This document shows positions 44,550-56,324 of a stretch of 64,000 nt of DNA, piece after piece (the first letter of the stretch is position 1; the number at the start of each line of letters is the position of its first letter). The stretch covers positions 113,146-177,145 of the forward strand of contig QKWP01000129.1 of the NCBI GenBank assembly GCA_003550325.1, given 5' to 3'. The DNA comes from Gigaspora rosea. Its lineage: Eukaryota > Glomeromycota > Glomeromycetes > Diversisporales > Gigasporaceae. Both the position numbers and the translations under genes were made by a program. The notes under the pieces were generated by a model. The model did not search any database. It was not told where the DNA came from and saw only the letters and a list, made by a program, of their open reading frames with translations.

Positions 44550-44720
44550 CTTGAACTAATTGTTTTTTCTGGTTGGTTTAGCTTTCTAGAATGTTGGGTA
44601 GGGGAATTAGAAGCGGAATCGTAAGATAAGTACTATAGTCTTTTTTTTTTACTGTTTGTGTTTCTTTTTGCTGTTTTGAGCTAACTTTGTTTTTTAGTCT
44701 AGCTTCGCTGAAACAATTAG
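44550..44720 (+). repeat. exon/intron-like unit matching the 37990-39010 array
   Basis: Acceptor TTGAACTAATTG..GGTTTAG at 44580-44581, exon-like 44582-44620 ending GGAATC, donor GTAAGATAAGTAC, intron-like 44621-44697 with GAGCTAACTTTG and TTTTTTAG, then TCTAGCTTCGCTGAAAC. Text and spacing match the minus-strand array although the host element is a different TIR family. Confidence 0.6.
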
Positions 44721-45467
44721 TATATCGCTCTGGTATTATTACTAAATCTTTACAAATACGATTTAGTTGAGCTTTTTTTGGTGCAGAATTATTTCTTGTC
44801 TGTTTTCGGAGCTTTCGTGATTTCGTTGCTTTGGTATCGATGTCGTCCGAAGTCTTTGTTGGTGGGTCTCACGTCGTAGTTATTTGAGTTTGTAGTTAGT
44901 ATTCGCATTATACAATATTCATATGTACGTGATAGGGCTATGATTGGTTTCTGGTTAGGATATCGCTTCGGTATCTTTGTTGGTGGGTCTCGTGTTTGAG
45001 TTTGTAGTCAGTATTCAGTTTTGGAATTAGTTTAGTCGTTTATTTAACGTTCGTACGTACGTTATAGACAAATAGATTCATTTTATATTATAAATAAAAG
45101 TTAAATAAATCATAAAATATAAATTGATTAAATCGGTCATGTTTAAATCAGGATGTAATTAATGTGCATAAATTTTTATAGATCTATGCATATTTTTTTT
45201 GGTAATGCAGTACATAATACTGGTACTATAACCCATTAAAACAGAAAAACGTTTAGGTCCTTTAAACTGACATTTTTCTATAAAGGGAATCATATTAAAA
45301 ATTTTTTTGATCGATCAAATATATACTTATTTGATCGATTAGTATTATCGATCATTGATTGACCTATTGTTGCTCGAGCCCATTAATTGGTGCTCGATCA
45401 TTGATCTAAGTCGATCAATGATCGAGTATCATATAATCAAGTCAATTCACTAATTATTACATATTTG

Positions 45468-46140
45468 TCTGAAAATAAGCTACCCCTTTTGACCAAAAAG
45501 TTATACAAAAACGTGTGGATAGCTTATATTCAGATTGTTAAATTTTTTGAAAAATTGAAAAACGTACTAATAAAAAGCTGTCCAAATACTATGAAATTTT
45601 TACTATAAGTATATTTCATTGCTTTAAACAATTTTACTTAATCAAACATTTGAAGCTTAAGGATAGGGTGAACGTAGATCATTTTTCATATGATCTATGT
45701 AGTATATCAAAATTTTATATAGTAAATAAAAAATGCTTTTGATAAATTTTTTTAAAATCTTGACCAATTTGTATAAAATTTATATAATAGGTAGTTTTAA
45801 ATAGTTTGTTTATAATAATGAAGTTGCGCAATATCCATTGCTTTAAAAAAAATCAACTTTACATATAATTAAATTTTTGTAGGACGCTATATGATTTTTG
45901 TAGGTTGTACAAAGAATTGATTGGTCAAATCATATGATGTTTACATGTAAATCATATGATATCATATAAATTGGTTATACAATGTTGATCTACAATCGAT
46001 TTTATATGAAATTGGAAATTTGTACACCCTACCCTTAAATAGTAAAAAAAAAGTTTTATATGTAGTACTGTTAACAATTTCTTTAAAAATTTTTCTAAAA
46101 ATCTGGGGGTAGCTTCTATTGAGTGTAGCTTATTTTCTGA
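45468..46140. mobile_element. TIR-like repeat with TCTGAAAATAAGCTAC ends
   Basis: Ends TCTGAAAATAAGCTACCCC and TCAGAAAATAAGCTACACTC are inverted. No TSD was fixed. GGGTAGCTTATTTTTGAA at 49610 looks like another end of this family. Non-coding. Confidence 0.55.
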
Positions 46141-46984
46141 ATTTACGGTATATTAAATGATTCAAAATATACAATTTGTACAATATATAATACATATGCG
46201 ATATATGCCAAATATGTGTATATTATATAGTATTATAATCTTAGACACTCTATTCTAACCCAGGTTGGAATCACATGACTATATGAGTACTTTTTACTAA
46301 GTACACAATAATCATATTTATTGTAACTTCAAAAAAAAAATACAAAAAATAAATACAAATTATCAATCTCAACTATTATACTAAATTTTATACAAATATT
46401 ATGCTATACTTTTATACTATTATGCACACTCCATACTAACTAGCTATCATGCTAAAGGGAGTGACAAAAATCAGGTGATTTTTTAGAGAAAGAAGAGGTA
46501 AAAAAAGGTGAAATTAAAAAGTTTCATAGCCTAAAGTTCTAGTCTCAATACTTGTATATAATATATATGTATAAAAGGCACCGGCATATGTTAATTGGCT
46601 TAAGTATTAATAAAGTTTAGGGCAGGAGCTACATCCCTAATATTAAAAAAATATGGTAAAATTATATATAAGGAACCTAACTATATATGTTAAGAAAGAG
46701 AAGGAAGAAAGATCTTTAATAAAAAATAATCAGATGATTAATGACATAGTCCTAACTATCTTGCTATGTTCTAAACTATTATGCTTCTATTTTGTGCTAT
46801 ATTCATTATTGTACATCAAAATCTTTTCCTGTAGATCCCTATTACCAAAACTAGAACAAAAGAAAAAATTTTCCCATGACAATATCCTGTAATTTTGCTA
46901 AGTAACTTGATACTCAGCTCCTAAATAAAGTTGTCAGCACCCAAATATTGACCTAAAAGAAGTGCATTTTATACAAAAAGATTT
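46141..46984. other. AT-rich DNA before the second LINE
   Basis: A GGGAGTGACAAAAATCAGG end of the MITE at 42985 recurs at 46455, and GTAAAATTATATATAAGGAA at 46654 matches its interior, so this is a fragment of that family. The 79-residue frame at 46653-46892 lies in it and is not supported. Confidence 0.4.
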
Positions 46985-49666
46985 AAATTCACCATACAAA
47001 AGCAATTAACTCAAAAATAGACAACAAGTTAGTTTTTTTGCCGTCTGGCAACAACGGTCCTAAGGGCCATTTAATATTAGATAACAAAAAACATTTTGTC
47101 ATTTCAGTTTTAAGTAAAAACACAAAAACCCCCAAACCAAAACACCCCCTCACACCAAAACCCACACCAGAAACTATGTCTTCAAGCAGCTCCTCCTCAT
47201 TCATTAACTTCCTACCATTTTCCCCAAACAAACCCAGCCAAAAGAAACACTCCCCAACGCAAGGCCCACTATGCTAGAAACAGAACTAGCTAAAGAGTTC
47301 ATAGAAATTACTATCAACGACTGGTCCAAACTTACATTCTCTGTCCTCTTCTCTGTTCTTTCGCTACCAGAATACAAAGACAAATTCATTTTCTATACCA
47401 ATATTACCAAACAAGGAAAGATCCCAAATTTGGTTAAATTTCCATCTCATTGGCTATGCAAACAAGATAACACAGACCAATTAGTTCTATTCGACCTCAT
47501 AGCACAAGGAGACGGTCCTGTCAACATCGTTGCAAAACTACTCCAAACATCCCAAAGCAGTGATCTTGCCACACTATTACAACCATATGTAAATGCTATG
47601 AAACCATACGCAAAAGCAAAACGCACTAATGACCTCCCAGCAATCCCATATAGTGCAGCTATTGACCCAGAAACTGATAACAAATCAGTAGAAAGCTACA
47701 AAGAAAACAAGCAAACTCAACTAAAGGGTGTTATATCTGACAACACAATCCTGCAAGCACCCCTTGCACAGACATCGCACTTTCCAGATTTTCCAGCTCT
47801 AGAAGATACACAGCTACCACCGACTGCAACCACCAATCAAACTGGAATACTACGACCATCAACACCTACTAAACAAATCACTTCACCCATTATTTCCAGT
47901 AGTAGTACCACCGTCGCTCAGCCACATCCGGCCACTATAGCAAATATTAGCAAAAAATGCTCGTGGATCGTATCATTACAAACTGCTCTTCCTAATAAAG
48001 TATCTAAAACTACGCTCGAAAAAGCCCCTGTTAGTAGTAGACCACTCTACAGTCAGATTACTAAGATACATCTGAACATACCATATACAGATACTACAGA
48101 TCATATAGAATGGGCAACCACTGTACAAAGCAAACTTGAAACACCTAATGATACACCCTTCGATCCTGAAGCCTGGTCATTTGATACTATCGCAGAAGCA
48201 TTGACAGCACCAGAAGGAATCTACAAGTTTACTAAATACAAACTGACAACAAGCCCTATACAATCCATACTCCCTGAGGCCATCCGTCTTAAATTCGTCC
48301 ACCGGGACATGAGATTCTTCACTACCTTCACCAAGAACCAAAGAACCCAACCAGCACACCAGAAGGAGTACATGAGCCTATATAACAATGCTCTTGAGAC
48401 ATGCAAGGAGGAAAATGAAGTTATATTCACCAACCGGGAAACACGCACCATCATTTACTCAATGCTCAAAAAAATGCTAATCAGCCAATACCTTGCTAGT
48501 ACCAACTTTGCCAAACTCACAATAAAAGCTACCTACGAGCTAGTATGATATGCACAAGGCTTCTTGCAAATCAAAGACAGAGATGCTGAAGATTCCAAGA
48601 TACTTAAAAAAGAAAGTCAAAAAGCTATCGAGGAGAGATTACTCTCACTCCCCGGGCACCCAGACCAAATTACTAAGGAAATAAAAGCAATCCTTCCCTT
48701 TGCACTCCCCATTAAACAACGATCGCATACCAAAGGAGTGGTCAGCACTTTAAGAAAAATCTTCAAATTCAGCGAACTCCCAGAAGCATACTTTGTAGAA
48801 CTTCCTCTTCTTCCCTCACACTACAAAGAACTAGCCCCTAGTTTGCGCTAGTACTTCCCAATCAAGCACAGGCAGCTTTACCACACATACCTGAATACAA
48901 GAGAAAACTCGCTAACTACTATAAGATAGATGATCGGATCCCTGATACTTACTTTAACTTGTCACACAAAAGAAAGCCTCTCCCTTCCACCTACCAGGAA
49001 CTCAACCCTAGAGTTAGAAGCTTCTTCTCATTCAACCCTGCTATTTCAGATATCCCACTCTCAGAAGTGGTCGCTACACTCAGAGAATACTACACATTCA
49101 AGCTCTTGCCCAATGACTATTTTAGTACAAAGCTTCCACTCTCCTCTGATACAAACAAAATCAAAACAGTTATCCAGTTTTCATTCCCAATCACTAGGGA
49201 CCAGGAAGCTAGAAAATTCCTAAAACAAATAACACCTTATTATAAATTTAGGCTCCCTTTGCCCGAATACATCATGCAGGCCAATAGGACCCTGAAGAAT
49301 ATATGTAATACTGAGATCTGGCTTTGTATAGACTTATATATAATTTTTCTATATGTCATATGTTTAAATTTGTATAACCTAACTGATAATTTTTTGAAAA
49401 GTTAGATGTTTATTTGTATAACAAAACCGATCTTTATAACAAGTACGATCTTTTTTGTGTAATAATACTATATATACATCAGGAAAATTTTTAAGTAGAT
49501 ATAAATCGATATATACCATATGTTGCAGCTACCTTTTTTTGCCGATTTTTAACAAAAAAACCGTGGGTAGCTTATTTACTATTTTAAGTAATTTAAAGCA
49601 CAATAAAAGGGTAGCTTATTTTTGAATACAAAACTTTATTAAGTAAAATAAATAAATAAATATGCT

Positions 49667-50459
49667 GTAGACAATAGGGTTGGGGCACAGTAAAAATTTT
49701 GGGCATGCCCCTAGGGGGCATGCCTCGGGCTGAGGCATGCCCTCTCTTATTGTGCCCTGGGCATGCCCCCTATATATAAATCATATGATATGTAGCATAG
49801 CAAGCTTTAATTCTGATTGGTCAATTACTATATTATTATCACATATTGTACTATATATTATTTGATTTTAAATGAATAAATTCTGAAACTACTCTTATTC
49901 TACCTATAGTAAAAATAATTCAGAAAATAGAGAAATAAATTAAAAGTTAGCGATAAAATACACTTTTTGTCATAGATTAAATATTCTATATAATTATAGA
50001 TTATTTAACAAAGTTTTAAAAGCTACAATACATATTAGATATAGAGTATATATAGAATTTATATAATTATATTCTCCTTTTATCCTCTATATACATATAT
50101 TACTTTATTGATAGTTAACAATTTTTAATTCATTTATGTTATTCATTATTTATTTTGTTATTAAATATATATTGATTGATAAATAAATTCAAGTTTTTTT
50201 TTAACCAGATACACAATAATTATAGTTATCAAAATAAATAAAATTTGGTTTGAATTTATTTCTATTAGCCAACCAGATTCTGTATCACCAAATGATTCAC
50301 AAAAATTAGCCAATCAATGCATACCAATTCACATGATTCAAATTTATAATCATATGATAGAGGCACCTTTTGGCTCAAAGGCATGCCCCCAGGCATGCCC
50401 AGAGGGGCATGCCCCTAAGGCATGCCCTGGGACACTGTGCCCCCAACCCTAGTAGACAA
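49667..50459. mobile_element. hAT-type MITE with GGGCATGCCC palindromes, copy 2
   Basis: Element 49675-50451 has ends TAGGGTTGGGGCACAGT and TAGGGTTGGGGGCACAGT and a perfect TSD GTAGACAA (49667-49674, 50452-50459). GGGCATGCCCC palindromes crowd both ends. Same family as 9369-10054. Confidence 0.9.
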
Positions 50460-50585
50460 TAAATAAATATGCTGTAGACAATAAATAAATATGTTATAAA
50501 CAATAAATAAATATGCAGAAAAAAATCGGGAGTAACTTATAAAGCGATTTTTGGTCAATCGATTAAAGTCGCTACATAGTAAAGT

Positions 50586-51055
50586 NNNNNNNNNNNNNNN
50601 NNNNNNNNNNNNNNNNNNNNNNNNNNNNNNNNNNNNNNNNNNNNNNNNNNNNNNNNNNNNNNNNNNNNNNNNNNNNNNNNNNNNNNNNNNNNNNNNNNNN
50701 NNNNNNNNNNNNNNNNNNNNNNNNNNNNNNNNNNNNNNNNNNNNNNNNNNNNNNNNNNNNNNNNNNNNNNNNNNNNNNNNNNNNNNNNNNNNNNNNNNNN
50801 NNNNNNNNNNNNNNNNNNNNNNNNNNNNNNNNNNNNNNNNNNNNNNNNNNNNNNNNNNNNNNNNNNNNNNNNNNNNNNNNNNNNNNNNNNNNNNNNNNNN
50901 NNNNNNNNNNNNNNNNNNNNNNNNNNNNNNNNNNNNNNNNNNNNNNNNNNNNNNNNNNNNNNNNNNNNNNNNNNNNNNNNNNNNNNNNNNNNNNNNNNNN
51001 NNNNNNNNNNNNNNNNNNNNNNNNNNNNNNNNNNNNNNNNNNNNNNNNNNNNNNN
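50586..51055. other. 470-base assembly gap inside a palindrome copy
   Basis: The bases before the gap, GTCGCTACATAGTAAAGT, match 25649-25666, the left arm of the palindrome in the 25491-26098 element. The unknown sequence is probably a similar palindrome that blocked assembly. Confidence 0.6.
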
Positions 51056-51799
51056 ATGATCATACTGGTACTTAGATCTGAAATTGTATAATTTATAGTA
51101 AATTTGAACTTATATGATAATTTTGTATAAAGCTTTTAATAAAATTAAGTGTATAAAGTTATATTAAAATTTTGAGTCTGGATCTGAGTTATATCAGAGT
51201 TCTTTGGGGTCCTAGGCCAATCCTACTGACAAGCCCATGCTTCCTAAAATAGACCAAATCATGGAAGAATTCAATATCCCAATTCCGATCGAAACACCAA
51301 AATACCTAGTAGAAGCCGTTAAAGAATTATGAAAACATTACTACTTCACTAAACTTTCAGAGGAGTGGATCCAAATCCCTACCAACCCTCCTGAGGAACC
51401 ACTAGCAAACCCACTTCACCCCAAACACCTACCGCAGCTTCCTGATAACTTACTCAACTTGCAAACTATCCTCTCTAATCAAAATATCGAACTGTCACTC
51501 CCAATCATATCACAACAGGATATAGCTCCTACCATGAAAACCCTCCGATCGCACTTTAAGATTAATTCCATTCCAGACTTTTTACTGACTTACCCCTTAC
51601 CTACCCCTACATGGAGCATATTCAAGACACACACACGAATCAGGCCTGCCTCACCTAGTACTGTACAGTCATTCGCAAGTACCTCACAAATATCAGAAGA
51701 ACTCAAGGACCCAAACAATGACAACGATGACACAACTGAAAACCACACCTCCCGGCTATTGGAAAATACAACACCAATGAACACAAACTAAACTAGCTA

Positions 51800-52917
51800 A
51801 TGAGAAACACAAACATGCTGCAACAAACAAACTCTTCTACTTCTTCAATCAAACCTGTTAACCAACCTAACCCCCTCTCACTCTCCATTTGTACACACAA
51901 CATCCGATACCTTAACCAAGATTTCAAAAAACAAGTCTGGGAGCAATATTGTCTTGAGAACAACCTCAACATTATCAGCCTTACAGAAACCAAACTGTCC
52001 AACGAATATTTAACCACTTAACCCCACAAAACCCTCACTACACTTACTTCTGGTCCTGTACAGAGGGTTCCAAAGCAAGAACTGCACTTATGATAAACAA
52101 TGACTTCACCTCACATATCCACAACATTATTACATATCCAGGCTACGCAATTGCCATCGACATCTCCTTTAAACATGATTTCAAATTCTGAATTATCTCA
52201 ACTTACCTTCCATGTGATAACCCTTCCATTAGGCTCAAAACACAAAACCGTATTATCTATTGGATACAACAGGCCACATCACGCAATTTACTCCCTATTG
52301 TTTTAGGGGACTACCGACAAGATACATTCCAGCTCAATCAAATACAAACTTCTCCAATTCCTCACATACAACAACATGTATGATCTGGCATTCCACTCAC
52401 AAAACCAAAGCCACACATGGCATAGCTCAAGATATAGTAGCCAAATCGACCACATATAGATATACCACCCCATAATATCATACCTTACTGAATACATGAT
52501 AGACGACTCTCACACCAGTACCCAGAGCGATCACAAGATCCTCATATCCAAATGGTCCTTCCCATACGCCCTAACTAGTAAGCCAAGACAAAAAACACGA
52601 ATCCGCAGAAGAGTCTTCGATTACAAGGCCATGGATAACGCCTTCTGGGAAAACTTCTTCAACCAAGTCAAAAACAATCTTACTTTCCATAATACACCAC
52701 TGACAACAGACACTTCCGAATCCCTAGAAACTATATGGCACAAAATCCAGACCAGTATTATCAATACTGCGATACAACATATTCCTAACAAAAAGTTTAG
52801 TGTACGCAATTTCCAACACACCTTCTCAGTGCAGCAACACACCTACACATCAGCCTCAAAAGACTTAGTAGCACTATCCAGAAAATCAAACAGGTACTCA
52901 AACAGAACCTACCAATC
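51800..52917 (+). pseudogene. LINE APE-type endonuclease remnant
   Basis: Starts MRNTNMLQQTNSSTSSIK and soon shows SICTHNIRYLNQDFK (catalytic Asn) and IISLTETKLSNEY (catalytic Glu). Stops and frame changes follow between 52020 and 52495, in which pieces such as YLPCDN, QSHTWH, IDHIWI and TQSDHKILISKW (Asp-His) can still be found. The last part (FDYKAMDNAFWENFFNQVK) leads toward the reverse transcriptase. It is cut at 52917 by the Pack-MULE. Role: nicks target DNA to prime reverse transcription. Inactive, with at least five lesions. Confidence 0.8.
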
Positions 52918-53723
52918 AGCATGGTGGACATTCGATTTGATTGGCTTGAAGATTACTAGGTTATACAATATAAAAAAATTTTTATAATAACCCTTACTAT
53001 GAAAAATCATATCGTCAATTGGCAACTTGTGGTTTCACATAATAAAATTTTTTTAAAACACATTATAGTGTTCTTTAACTCTTTGCACATATTCTGTAAA
53101 AAAAGATCAGTATAGATCAAATATCCTAAAAACTTTATTTAAAGGGCAAATTTAGGCGAGTAATATAGTATGTACCAGATGCTTAGTTGGGTATTAAACA
53201 TTATAAGCCGTTTTTAAGTAATATATCATTTTATTTTAAATTCAAATATATAACTGATGTTTGAGATGTAGTGGTTTGACTCGTGTTAACTTGTGGATTT
53301 ACGAATTAAGCTTAAAGTACTCGAATTATTTGATCGAATACCTTTCTTATTGTTATTAAAATGCGCATAGATTTGCTATTACAGGAAACAAATCAACAAT
53401 ACCTCAAGTTACAATGGATTATTAAAAACCTGTATTACGACATAATTGTTTTTTGAATAGAGACTTGAAAGTATGTCTAGAGTTAACTCATTCAAATTTT
53501 TACTTAATTATTTGAATTATTTTTTGAGTTTTAAAAGTTAAATTATTATTTACAAAAGCAAGCATATTTCATATTCCAATAGGCAAAGAAAAGTTTATTT
53601 CACAAATTTGAATATAACTCGTGAGCTAAAACATAGTATTTTATATTGAAAATGAAATCAACTTAGGCAATCACATTAGTAAAGCCTAACTTTGTTCTAA
53701 TACTATTGTATATATAATTATAG

Positions 53724-55107
53724 ATCTTCAATATCTCGAATATCTTGATGTCATGAGCTGTCAGATTCGAGATTGTACTCTACCTTACTTTAAAGATTTG
53801 ATTATTTATTCTATGTTTTCTTAGTATATGTATTATCTTACAAAATTAAAATTTAAAGTATTTATACAAAATTTCAGGATTTAATGAATTAAGAACATTA
53901 CATTTATCAAAGACAAAGGTGACTATGAATGGCCTGCATACTCTTTTCGCAGACTGTATCTTTGCATCTACTTAAGAAGATTTAAACTTATCATATTGTT
54001 CCGAAGTTGGAGAGAAGACTGTTTTCGCGGACCTGCAATATAAATATATTAAAAAATAAATTTTAATAACATCTTCAATAATATGAAGCTGATATCATGT
54101 TTTCAATCTTGATAGTGTACAGTTAACACCTCTGCTTGTATCAGTAAAACTTTCAATTTTCGAAATTTAGAAGTGTTAGATCTATCCAGAACCCAACTTT
54201 GTGATCAAGATGTAATGAAAATTATATGTCAATTTAAAAACATGATTGAGCTCATATTAATAGAAACAGTCGGTATTGGGCAATTTGGATTGAAATGGAT
54301 AGCCAAAGGTAAGAAAAAGTTATTGTCTTGAACTTTTATTTGATAATCTTATTTAGAGTTTAAAATAACCAACTTTAAATGTATAGAGTTCAAATCTCTT
54401 AATTTGATTAATTTCCCGAATCGAGAAGAAGAATTGGACAATATATTGCAAGACTTTTCTGGTAAATTTTAGTTGTTTTTAGAGATTATTTTTTTTTTTA
54501 AAGTGTGGCTTCAATCTTATTATATATTCTTATAGAATTACCATTGATAAAGATGGACTTAACTGGTTTTATAAATGTAACCGATTCGGGAGTTATGCAT
54601 TTTGCAGGAGCTAAGAGGTTAGTTTTAATGATTTAATTTTCATTTTCGTTAATTTTTTCGAGTTATTGAAAATGACTTATTTTATTTCAGTCTTACTTTC
54701 TTATTCTTGTCTGGTACGAAATTGACTGGTGTTAAAATGTTTGCCCTAAAAAGTATTTAATGTTATAAAATTTATAATGTTATTATTATCAAATTCACAA
54801 CTATTAATATTTATATATATCCGTAGATTTAGAGAATTTGGTTGAATTATATCTGGATCGAACCTCAATTACGGATGCCGGCATTGTTTATCTAGCTGGT
54901 ATTGTATTTATAATACATTTTACTAAAAATATTTAATACCATACAAAAATAGGCTTGCGTGACCTTACTCACCTTGGTTTAAACAAACACGTATCAAGAA
55001 TGCATCATTATCTACAATCTGTAAATCTACATTTGCCAATAGAAAATTAAAATATCTTGATGTTGGATATACGCGCGTTACTGATAAAGGAGTAAAAGAA
55101 TTAAGAG
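53724..55107 (+). pseudogene. captured LRR protein gene fragment, multi-exon
   Basis: Predicted exons: about 53724-53796, 53878-54045, 54114-54308, 54387-54461, 54536-54617, 54691-54752, 54827-54898 and 54953-55107. Each internal intron (54309-54386, 54462-54535, 54618-54690, 54753-54826, 54899-54952) has GT and AG ends, and joining keeps one frame. Translated LRRs include LQYLEYLDVMSCQI, ELRTLHLSKTKV, LEVLDLSRTQLCDQDV, LVELYLDRTSITDAGIVYLA, LTHLGLN and LKYLDVGYTRVTDKGVKELR. This is the cysteine-poor RNI-like type seen in F-box/LRR adaptors, which bind partner proteins; no F-box is seen. Lesions: a TAA at 53973-53975, and a one-base loss near 54981-54990. Beginning and end of the gene are missing, and exon 1 and the first two introns are less certain. 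Intron retention shows DNA-level capture. Confidence 0.8.
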
Positions 55108-56109
55108 GTAAATATCTTTTCTACATATGAATTACTTTCTCATAAACAAATATAGCATTTATTTATTTTTCGATTGATCTTATTTTTATATAGTCATTCT
55201 TCAATTTTTATAAGTTTATCAAGGGATAAACTAAAAACAATCAAAGGAGAAAAAAACCGGGGATTTTTGCCTTTTGCTATTAATAAATTATTTAATTTTT
55301 TAATGTAGTTTTCTAATAAAGGAATTTGCTAAACATTGCAATCTGCAATTTGCATATTGATCAATAAAATTACGAAACGATTTTAAATTTAATAACAGAT
55401 ATGTAACAACTATAAATTGGATTTCGTGATCAGAAAATTCAAATTTCGTTTTATCAATAATTTAAAAATCGACATAAAGAAGCTAGTATACATTCAAGAA
55501 TTGTCCTCTATTTATATACATATGCAATATGTAATACAGTAATAACGACTATAGTTCTAACCTTAAGCAATTCGCCCTCGTACTAAAACTACTTTTCCAT
55601 ATACAAACCTACTTCTATATAATATTTTAAACACTTTCCACAATCCTTTCCTGATATTTAAACTAATCTAATCTTAACTTCGCATTAATTATATCTATCT
55701 TTAATAACTTCAGTCACACATTACCGATCACTATCCAGGTAACTGCTATTAATCGCAAAAAAATCAATACGATGAATGGACACCGGTAAGAGTAATGCTG
55801 AAAAATAAAAACAGCTACAAAAGACGAAAGGAAGCTAACAAACTATAGGAAAAGAGCGAAGATACTTATAAATGATGACACAAACAAAGCGACAATACCA
55901 TACAGCTCCAGTAAACAACAATTTCAACAAAATGTTTGTATCGAAGAAGATAATGCAACAAAAAGAAATTAAATTGTGGATTAGTATTGTAATAAAAGGA
56001 AAAAAAATAATGAAATTCTAATAATTATTTTTGACGAGAAAGGAAAAATAAAACTTAACTTTGGTCTGTTAAGTAAGATGCCTTTTTTCGCTAGAAAATT
56101 CTTGATCTA

Positions 56110-56211
56110 CAGTATAAGGTACCCCCTTGATTTGTACCCCCTTGATTTGTATCCCCTTGATTTGTACCGGGGGTAAAATTTTCATGTAAGATTCCTGGGT
56201 ACATTATACTG
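56110..56211. mobile_element. 102-base MITE-like repeat in the Pack-MULE
   Basis: Inverted ends CAGTATAAGGTACCC and CAGTATAATGTACCC enclose three tandem copies of CCCCTTGATTTGTA. No TA duplication is clear. Confidence 0.65.
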
Positions 56212-56324
56212 CGTTTTACGTATAGCAGAAGTTCATTTTGATTGGCCCGAAAAAAATGTAGATCTGTTTACTTGTTTACATTTTTTGACCAATTAAAATA
56301 AATGTCCGCCATGCTCTACCAATC

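Larger units (their letters stand above)
43632..45460. mobile_element. 1.8 kb hAT-like element with 8-bp TSD
   Basis: Element 43640-45452. Ends TAGTGAATTGACTCGACC and TAGTGAATTGACTTGATT; the TSD ATTATTAC is perfect (43632-43639, 45453-45460). Subterminal zones are crowded with GATCGATCA/TGATCGAT words. Inside are a hairpin block (43845-44050), a GTTGTGCCCGTTAAACACAG repeat (44300-44520) and an exon/intron-like pair on the plus strand (44550-44720). No transposase. Confidence 0.85.
49278..51221. mobile_element. AGGACCC-family TIR element in LINE ORF1, 8-bp TSD
   Basis: Element 49286-51213 has ends AGGACCCTGAAGAATATATG and AGGACCCCAAAGAACTCTGA, both followed by an ACTCAGATC-like word, and a perfect TSD AGGCCAAT (49278-49285, 51214-51221). 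It contains a GCATGC hAT MITE and the second assembly gap. No gene. Confidence 0.9.
47176..51791 (+). pseudogene. LINE ORF1 remnant with internal repeats
   Basis: The likely start is ATG 47176 (MSSSSSSSFINFLPFSP). A frame change near 47271 leads to a 425-residue open stretch (ETELAKEFIEITINDWSK) up to a TGA at 48546. It continues in the same frame to 48851, then after more breaks at 48959-49285. The insertion 49286-51213 interrupts it; the frame resumes as PTDKPMLPKIDQIMEEF at 51222 and ends at 51791. The C-terminal half repeats a motif of the form TLRxxFKxxxLPxxYFxxxLPL at least four times (near 48744, 48900, 49070 and 51538). No RRM or zinc knuckle was recognised. Its role as an RNA-binding LINE protein is by position only. 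Confidence 0.65.
52909..56324. mobile_element. Pack-MULE carrying a host LRR gene fragment
   Basis: Element 52918-56315 (3398 bases) has ends AGCATGGTGGACATTCGATT and AGCATGGCGGACATTTATTT, similar for about 27 bases, and a perfect 9-bp TSD CTACCAATC (52909-52917, 56316-56324). The LINE frame on both sides is interrupted exactly at these points. It has no transposase; it carries about eight exons of a leucine-rich-repeat gene with introns (53724-55107). A 9-bp TSD with captured intron-bearing host sequence fits a Pack-MULE. Tip-to-gene flanks (52945-53700, 55120-56290) are AT-rich with one small nested MITE. Confidence 0.85.

Noticed and set aside
50551-51075. Long frames across the second gap
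   Set aside because: Almost all N.
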